Made by a program: the position numbers and the translations under genes. Shown here piece by piece: positions 1 through 3,512 of a stretch of DNA of 6,354 nucleotides. Source of the DNA: Candidatus Giovannonibacteria bacterium RIFCSPLOWO2_01_FULL_46_13. GTDB taxonomy: Bacteria; Patescibacteriota; Minisyncoccia; JACPKW01; UBA11713. Position 1 is the stretch's first letter, and each line of letters starts with the position of its first letter. Location: assembly GCA_001778785.1 (NCBI GenBank), contig MFIE01000009.1:16773-23126 (forward strand). Reading direction: 5' to 3'. Under the pieces are notes generated by a model. The model saw only the letters and a program-made list of their open reading frames with translations, made no database searches and was not told the DNA's origin.

Positions 1-8
1 TCTAATTT

Positions 9-37
9 TAGACAAAATTTCCGTCATATGCTAGATT
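9..37 (+). promoter_or_regulatory. Predicted sigma70-type promoter of the first gene
   Basis: A TAGACA -35 (9-14) and a TAGATT -10 (32-37) are separated by 17 bp, and TG stands one base before the -10 (29-30), giving an extended -10. The predicted start is near base 44, leaving a leader of about 22 nt that carries the AGGAGG site. The elements are direct matches; activity is inferred. Confidence 0.55.
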
Positions 38-54
38 TGAAGCAAATTTACATT

Positions 55-60
55 AGGAGG
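55..60 (+). promoter_or_regulatory. Shine-Dalgarno site that decides the start of the first gene
   Basis: A perfect AGGAGG lies 5 nt before the ATG at 66. An in-frame GTG at 60 would begin inside this site, so the ATG at 66 is the better start. Such a strong site is unusual in this window, where most conserved genes have none. Confidence 0.85.
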
Positions 61-65
61 TGTTT

Positions 66-470
66 ATGCTCTCTCGCCAATTTACAGTGAAAACCCTAGC
101 GGCGATGGATGGGGCTTTCAAAAACCTCGAGATGGGCAATGCGGAGGATTTCGTCCGCTTCTGGGTCGCCCTTGATCGAGCTAAAAGTAAGACATTGCTT
201 CCACTCCTGGATATGGAGCAGATATCGATCAAGATTTGGTTGGCAATCGTACATGGGGTTTGCGCCGAACCTGTTCTAAACATCATCGCGCAGTGTTCGA
301 TCGAGCCGGATGGGATGCTTATTGGCAACCTCATTAACGCATTGCAAAACAAAAACATAACAATGTCAGTTGCGGCCCGAAGAGTGGCCGAACGAGTTCT
401 CCATAAATTTCTAAAGGAGAACGAGTTCCAGGAAGTTAGACAATTCTACGAACGGCGTTTCGACACATAG
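66..470 (+). CDS. Hypothetical small soluble protein (134 aa)
   Basis: I do not recognise this protein. From the ATG at 66 it has 134 residues, no signal peptide and no hydrophobic stretch long enough for a membrane segment. It appears mostly helical, with alternating hydrophobic and charged residues throughout, a basic start (LSRQFTVKTL) and a charged C-terminus rich in Arg, Glu and Lys. Two cysteines occur in separate segments (VCAEPV and AQCS) and do not form a zinc motif. It is a self-contained unit with its own promoter, a perfect Shine-Dalgarno site and a strong terminator 10 bases after the stop. Its codon choice looks more balanced than that of the AAA/GAA-rich smc operon, by eye only. 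The coding call rests on the ribosome binding site, uninterrupted frame and matching terminator. A small regulatory or lineage-specific protein is possible, but no function can be assigned. Confidence 0.8.
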   Translation: MLSRQFTVKTLAAMDGAFKNLEMGNAEDFVRFWVALDRAKSKTLLPLLDMEQISIKIWLAIVHGVCAEPVLNIIAQCSIEPDGMLIGNLINALQNKNITMSVAARRVAERVLHKFLKENEFQEVRQFYERRFDT

Positions 471-479
471 GTTCATAAA

Positions 480-513
480 CCCGGCGGTGGCCAACTCCAC
501 CCCGGGCTTTTTT
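480..513 (+). terminator. Rho-independent terminator
   Basis: The arms CCCGG (480-484) plus GGTGG (486-490) pair with CCACC (497-501) plus CCGGG (502-506). This makes 10 GC-rich pairs with a bulged C485 and a 6-nt loop, followed by C and six T (508-513). It ends the first gene's transcript, and its T-run abuts the -10 region of rnhB. Confidence 0.92.
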
Positions 514-521
514 GTTATCAT
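513..521 (+). promoter_or_regulatory. Extended -10 of rnhB, predicted leaderless start
   Basis: TGt (513-515) directly precedes TATCAT (516-521), and exactly 6 nt separate the hexamer from the rnhB ATG at 528. No good -35 is seen 17 bp upstream, where the terminator hairpin lies, so recognition would depend on the extended -10. No Shine-Dalgarno is present. The same layout recurs before rpmF and the minus-strand gene. Confidence 0.55.
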
Positions 522-527
522 ATAAAC

Positions 528-1106
528 ATGGCCGTGAAATATATAATTGGGATAGACGAAGCAGGAAGAGGTCCTTTGGCGGGGCCGGTGACGGTTGGGG
601 CGGTTTTAGCGCCAATCAATTTTAAATTTTTCCACCGCATTCGCGACTCGAAACAAGTCCCGCCTTCGGAAAGGGCTTTGCTTTTTAAAATGTTGAAGCG
701 CGAGGGCAAAATTTTCTGCGTCTCTTCGTCCGTAAGCCACTCTATTATAGATAGTAAGGGGATCTCATACGCGCTACGGCTCGCCGTTAAGAGATGCCTC
801 GAGAAATTAGAAATTAGAAATTCGGAATTAAAAATTTTCTTAGATGGCTCCCTATTTGCCCCGGAGGGATATTTGCAGGAGACGATCATAAAAGGCGACG
901 AAAAAATTCCCATAATTTCCGCGGCATCAATAATCGCGAAAGTTAGCCGGGACCGGAAAATGATCCGTCTCGCCAAAAAATATCGAAAATATAATTTTGA
1001 AATCCATAAGGGCTACGGGACGCTTCTTCACCGGGAACTTATAAAAAAGCATGGCCTCTCAGCCATCCACCGCAAAACCTTCTGTACAAGGCTAATTTCA
1101 GCCTAA
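528..1106 (+). CDS. rnhB: Ribonuclease HII
   Basis: RNase HII cuts the RNA strand of RNA/DNA hybrids, including single ribonucleotides misincorporated in DNA, in the cytoplasm. The 192-residue length is usual for the family. The opening motif GIDEAGRGPLAGPV gives the metal-binding pair Asp10 and Glu11. Asp106 lies in LDGSL and Asp142 in the segment SIIAKVSRDR, completing the four acidic catalytic residues. The GYGT segment (162-165) supplies the conserved tyrosine that marks type 2 enzymes and recognises the RNA-DNA junction. The DSKQV segment (40-44) matches the family's usual DSKKL. The ATG at 528 fits because the protein begins a few residues before the first beta strand, as is normal. There is no ribosome binding site; the -10 spacing suggests a leaderless mRNA. 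A short A+T-rich heptamer repeat lies inside the gene just before the Asp106 strand. Identity is very secure. Confidence 0.97.
   Translation: MAVKYIIGIDEAGRGPLAGPVTVGAVLAPINFKFFHRIRDSKQVPPSERALLFKMLKREGKIFCVSSSVSHSIIDSKGISYALRLAVKRCLEKLEIRNSELKIFLDGSLFAPEGYLQETIIKGDEKIPIISAASIIAKVSRDRKMIRLAKKYRKYNFEIHKGYGTLLHRELIKKHGLSAIHRKTFCTRLISA
804..830 (+). repeat. Tandem AAATTAG-type heptamers inside rnhB
   Basis: AAATTAG (804-810), AAATTAG (811-817) and the variant AAATTCG (818-824) are followed by GAATTA (825-830). The repeat is read in frame as KLEIRNSEL, a surface segment between the helix and the strand that carries Asp106, so it should be tolerated by the enzyme. Confidence 0.7.
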
Positions 1107-1110
1107 CCTA

Positions 1111-1156
1111 AACCCCAACACTATTTGGAACGATCGTCTAAAATAGTGTTGGGGTT
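1111..1156. repeat. Perfect 16-bp inverted repeat with 14-nt spacer
   Basis: AACCCCAACACTATTT (1111-1126) is exactly complementary to AAATAGTGTTGGGGTT (1141-1156). The spacer contains the palindrome ACGATCGT (1130-1137). It begins 4 nt after the rnhB stop and ends 14 nt before the -35 of the next gene. Neither strand has a T-run after the stem, so it is not a standard intrinsic terminator. It could be a 3' end stabiliser, an operator, or a remnant of a mobile repeat. Confidence 0.9.
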
Positions 1157-1170
1157 GGTGTCTTCGGATA

Positions 1171-1199
1171 TTGATCTCGGACTCTGAATCTGCTATTCT
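1171..1199 (+). promoter_or_regulatory. Predicted promoter of the four-helix membrane protein gene
   Basis: TTGATC (1171-1176), a 17-bp spacer and TATTCT (1194-1199) preceded by TGc (1191-1193) form a good extended -10 promoter. The start is expected near 1206, giving a leader of about 29 nt. A TTCGATCGAA palindrome (1199-1208) overlaps the start region and might bind a regulator. Confidence 0.6.
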
Positions 1200-1223
1200 T
1201 CGATCGAATTAAAATCTGACTCT

Positions 1224-1231
1224 GGAGGTGA
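1224..1231 (+). promoter_or_regulatory. Shine-Dalgarno site selecting the GTG start at 1235
   Basis: GGAGGTGA is an eight-base match to the anti-Shine-Dalgarno sequence and places its GGAGG 6 nt before GTG 1235. The nearby ATG at 1233 is followed at once by TGA and cannot be a start, so the GTG is chosen. Confidence 0.85.
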
Positions 1232-1234
1232 AAT

Positions 1235-1579
1235 GTGAAGATCTTTAAATTGATTGTGGTCGTAGCTGCTATTCTGATGTACATCGGGAGTATTTTTTCG
1301 TGGAGGATTACTGTTATGGCAGCCGTTATGGCAGCCTTGGTTTCTTTGGTGATGATCGTTATCATCGAGATTCTAGAAATGAAAGTCGACAAGAAAGTGG
1401 CGGATATTTTTTCAGCGATTTTAATTTTAGCCCTCGCATCGACGACTATGCTGATTGAAATTTTTGTCTCACCGCCCCCTATCTCCTTTAGCGTTTTGTT
1501 ATTTGGACTACTTTTTTTGATCTTGTCGGGTTGGCGAACGTACAGGATTTTCAATCCCCAAAAAGGAGGCTCCTCGTGA
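1235..1579 (+). CDS. Small membrane protein with four predicted helices (114 aa)
   Basis: I do not recognise a family. The 114-residue protein is almost entirely hydrophobic, with predicted membrane helices at about residues 4-22, 24-46, 55-77 and 83-100. A short charged loop between helices 2 and 3 contains EMKVDKK, and a basic C-terminal tail contains RTYRIFNPQK. The positive-inside rule would put the central loop and the C-terminus in the cytoplasm, but this is only a prediction. A perfect 12-bp tandem duplication encodes VMAAVMAA in helix 2. The GTG start is fixed by a strong GGAGGTGA site. The gene has its own promoter and ends in a terminator-like hairpin that includes its stop codon, so it is probably monocistronic. 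A frame on the opposite strand (1138-1629) is longer, but it lacks a translation signal and reads like low-complexity shadow sequence. Function unknown. Confidence 0.8.
   Translation: MKIFKLIVVVAAILMYIGSIFSWRITVMAAVMAALVSLVMIVIIEILEMKVDKKVADIFSAILILALASTTMLIEIFVSPPPISFSVLLFGLLFLILSGWRTYRIFNPQKGGSS
1313..1336 (+). repeat. Perfect 12-bp tandem duplication
   Basis: GTTATGGCAGCC occurs twice in direct succession (1313-1324 and 1325-1336), in frame, encoding Val-Met-Ala-Ala twice (residues 27-34) within the second membrane helix. It looks like a recent slippage duplication. Confidence 0.85.
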
Positions 1580-1589
1580 GTCTCCTTTT
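1561..1589 (+). terminator. Terminator-like hairpin overlapping a stop codon
   Basis: Bases 1561-1572 (AAAAGGAGGCTC) pair with 1578-1589 (GAGTCTCCTTTT) through 12 pairs including one G-U, around the 5-nt loop CTCGT. The TGA stop of the membrane protein spans the loop and the 3' arm. The T-run is short (TTTT, then CTATT), so termination may be partial. The rpmF -35 begins only 4 bases later. Confidence 0.6.
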
Positions 1590-1592
1590 CTA

Positions 1593-1621
1593 TTGAAAGA
1601 ATTATTAAGGTTTGGTAGTAT
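1593..1621 (+). promoter_or_regulatory. Promoter of the rpmF-nusB-rnc-smc unit, leaderless
   Basis: TTGAAA (1593-1598), a 17-bp spacer and TAGTAT (1616-1621) preceded by TGg (1613-1615) form a strong sigma70-type promoter. The -10 ends 6 nt before the rpmF ATG at 1628, so transcription should begin at or beside the start codon. No Shine-Dalgarno can fit in such a transcript. Confidence 0.75.
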
Positions 1622-1627
1622 AAAAAC

Positions 1628-1870
1628 ATGGTAAATCACATGCGGCATACGAAGGGCCACCGGGACCAGCGCCGGGCCAACCAGACCTTAGAGGGCCGGG
1701 CTTTTTCTAAATGCTCGCATTGCAGCGAGATCAAACTTCCGCACGTAATTTGCACCAACTGCGGGTATTATAATGACCGGCAGGTTGTCGACGTTTTAAA
1801 GAAATTAGACAAAAAAGAACGCAAGAAAAAAGAAAAAGAGCTCGCCGTGAAAGAAGAGGCGAAGGCTTAA
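1628..1870 (+). CDS. rpmF: Large ribosomal subunit protein bL32
   Basis: bL32 is a small zinc-ribbon protein of the 50S ribosomal subunit. The 80-residue product has the basic N-terminal segment MRHTKGHRDQRRAN that binds rRNA. Four zinc-ligand cysteines follow, as C29-x2-C32 and C42-x2-C45, with the typical KLPH and CGYY context around them. The MRHT opening in place of the usual AVPKRKTS is, from memory, a trait of Patescibacteria. The C-terminal tail (about residues 58-80) is an unusually long Lys/Glu-rich extension, probably a flexible or helical tail. All four cysteines are kept, so this is a zinc-binding (C+) form. It is the first gene of the likely operon; 52 bases without a terminator separate it from nusB. 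The ATG at 1628 appears to be the 5' end of the mRNA. Confidence 0.96.
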   Translation: MVNHMRHTKGHRDQRRANQTLEGRAFSKCSHCSEIKLPHVICTNCGYYNDRQVVDVLKKLDKKERKKKEKELAVKEEAKA

Positions 1871-1922
1871 TAAAAAAATTAGCAGATTAGTTCTTTATCC
1901 CAAGTAGTTTTGAAAAATAAAT

Positions 1923-2822
1923 ATGGCAAATAGGCACCTCGCGAGATCTGTGGCAATGCAATCTCTTTTCCAGTGGGACTTCAATGGAAGAAAGGACGAG
2001 GAGATTGAAAAAGTTTTAGAGGCGAATTTAAAAGAATTCGCGCCTGGTTTGGACGACCGCCAATTTGTCAAAGAGCTAGTGGAGGGCGTTCTTAAGAATC
2101 GAGATAGGATAGACTCGATTATTGAGAAGGCTGCTCCGGAATGGCCCTTGGAACAGGTTGCAATGGTGGACCGCAATGTTTTAAGGATCGGGCTTTACGA
2201 ACTCCTGTTCGGTTCCCGAAAAGAAGTTCCGCCTAAAGTCGCCATTAACGAAGCAATTGAACTCGCTAAAACCTTTGGCTCGGAATCTTCCGGGCGTTTT
2301 GTTAACGGAGTCTTGGGGACGGTGTATCGCGAAATCGGCGAGCCGGGACGGGATGAGACTTCCAAGAAAAAAGCGACGCTCGAAGATTTGGAAAACCTTC
2401 CGGTAGAGGCGAAGGCCGGCGGGATAGTTTACCGCAAGGAAGGAAAAAATTTGCAGTTTGCCCTCGTGCACGATGTTTTCGGATACTGGACGCTATCTAA
2501 AGGAAGCCCATTGGAAAACGAAGAAGCGACGGGCGCGGCGGAGCGGAAGGTTAAAGAAGAATTAGGGATTAAAAGCGCGAAAGTCATTGAAAAATTAGGG
2601 CAGAACGAATATATCGCGAAGGACCCGGAAAAAGGGCAGGTCCGGCGCAAGGTGGATTATTTCCTGCTCGAGACCGAAGACCGGGATTTAAATTTGGAAC
2701 CCTCCGGCGGCCTCGACGACGCCAAGTGGTTTAAGGTGGACGAGTTGAAAGACATCAAGACTTATCCGGATATCAAGCCTCTTTTTTCGAAAGCCCTCGA
2801 AATCATAAACAAGCAATCATGA
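1923..2822 (+). CDS. nusB: NusB antitermination factor fused to a Nudix domain
   Basis: The 299-residue protein joins two domains in one uninterrupted frame. Residues 1-137 are NusB, an all-helical RNA-binding protein that with NusE (S10) binds boxA RNA and supports rRNA antitermination. The N-terminal RHLARSVAMQSLFQWDF and the segments DRNVLRIGLYELLF, PPKVAINEAIELAK and FVNGVLG are diagnostic. A charged linker (about 138-160) leads to a Nudix hydrolase domain (about 164-298). Its Nudix box runs from Gly194 to Ile216 with E200, R208, E212, E213 and G215 in register, but Lys209 stands where the family has Glu. WTLSKG before the box recalls the WxxPKG of Ap4A-hydrolase-like members. Ordinary NusB is about 140 residues, so the second half is a true addition. 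There is no Shine-Dalgarno or clear promoter ahead; it is probably read from the rpmF promoter. Its stop overlaps the rnc start (ATGA). The Nudix substrate is unknown, and the domain may be weak or non-catalytic. Confidence 0.93.
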   Translation: MANRHLARSVAMQSLFQWDFNGRKDEEIEKVLEANLKEFAPGLDDRQFVKELVEGVLKNRDRIDSIIEKAAPEWPLEQVAMVDRNVLRIGLYELLFGSRKEVPPKVAINEAIELAKTFGSESSGRFVNGVLGTVYREIGEPGRDETSKKKATLEDLENLPVEAKAGGIVYRKEGKNLQFALVHDVFGYWTLSKGSPLENEEATGAAERKVKEELGIKSAKVIEKLGQNEYIAKDPEKGQVRRKVDYFLLETEDRDLNLEPSGGLDDAKWFKVDELKDIKTYPDIKPLFSKALEIINKQS

Positions 2823-3511
2823 GCGAACTCGCTTTGTTAGAAGAAAAACTAAATATAAAATTCCAGAATAAAAAACTTTTAGAAGAGGCTTTTACGCACC
2901 GCTCGTATTTAAACGAAAACCCGGACTGGGCGGGAAACCATAACGAGCGCTTGGAATTTTTAGGAGACGCGGTCTTGGAGTTGGCGGTGACGGAACATCT
3001 TTATTCAAATTTTCCGGATAAAACGGAAGGGGATTTGACGAGCTACCGCGCGGCTTTGGTTAACTCCAACATGCTCGCGGAGTTGGCGCAGGAAATCGGC
3101 TTAAACGATTATTTAATGCTTTCCCGCGGCGAAGCCAAGGATTTGGGGCGCGCCCGGCAATATATTTTGGCAAATACTTTCGAAGCCTTGGTCGGCGCGA
3201 TTCATCTGGACCAGGGTTATCTCGCGGCGGAAAAATTTATCAAAGAAACCGTACTCACTAAAGTAAGCGATGTCATCGCAAAAAAGCTTTTCCGTGACCC
3301 AAAAAGCGTTTTTCAGGAACGGGCGCAGGAAGCCGTCGGGATCACGCCGACATACGAAGTCATGAAAGAATGGGGCCCGGACCACAATAAACATTTCATC
3401 GTCGGCGTGTATTTGGGCAAGGAGCTTATCGCGGAGGGCGAAGGGCCGTCCAAACAGGAAGCCCAGCTCCGCGCGGCGGAAGAAGGCTTGCGTGTAAAAA
3501 ATTGGGCGTAA
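2819..3511 (+). CDS. rnc: Ribonuclease III
   Basis: RNase III cuts double-stranded RNA and releases rRNA precursors from the primary transcript. The 230 residues match the usual length of about 225. Residues 1-150 form the endonuclease domain with the signature NERLEFLGDAVL (42-53), giving the acidic residues E43, E46 and D50, then E70. The second metal-site motif reads ILANTFEAL (116-124): E122 is present, but Asn119 replaces the Asp found in E. coli (D114) and Aquifex (D107). Residues 160-227 form the C-terminal double-stranded RNA-binding domain, with DPKSVFQERAQ, the GPDHNKHF loop, and SKQEAQLRAAEEGL as the last helix. The ATG overlaps the nusB stop as ATGA with no ribosome binding site, so translation is probably coupled. 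The company of nusB and rpmF fits a role in rRNA maturation. The call is secure; full activity is likely but the Asn119 substitution is notable. Confidence 0.97.
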   Translation: MSELALLEEKLNIKFQNKKLLEEAFTHRSYLNENPDWAGNHNERLEFLGDAVLELAVTEHLYSNFPDKTEGDLTSYRAALVNSNMLAELAQEIGLNDYLMLSRGEAKDLGRARQYILANTFEALVGAIHLDQGYLAAEKFIKETVLTKVSDVIAKKLFRDPKSVFQERAQEAVGITPTYEVMKEWGPDHNKHFIVGVYLGKELIAEGEGPSKQEAQLRAAEEGLRVKNWA

Positions 3512-3512
3512 A

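Noticed and set aside
60..65. GTG start for the first gene
   Set aside because: It begins inside the AGGAGG site; ATG 66 has ideal spacing from it.
53..358. 101-aa frame on the minus strand
   Set aside because: It lies fully opposite the first gene, which has a promoter, Shine-Dalgarno and terminator; no signals support the reverse frame.
518..976. 152-aa minus-strand frame
   Set aside because: It is antisense to rnhB, whose protein motifs are unambiguous; the product resembles nothing and is low-complexity.
1138..1629. 163-aa minus-strand frame opposite the four-helix membrane gene
   Set aside because: It is longer than the plus gene but has no ribosome site or promoter, spans the inverted repeat arm, and crosses the rpmF promoter; its Ile/Thr/Lys-rich product looks like a reverse-complement shadow.
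1871..1922. Possible promoter or Shine-Dalgarno for nusB
   Set aside because: No -10 at the leaderless distance, no convincing -35/-10 pair and no purine-rich ribosome site; read-through from rpmF is simpler.
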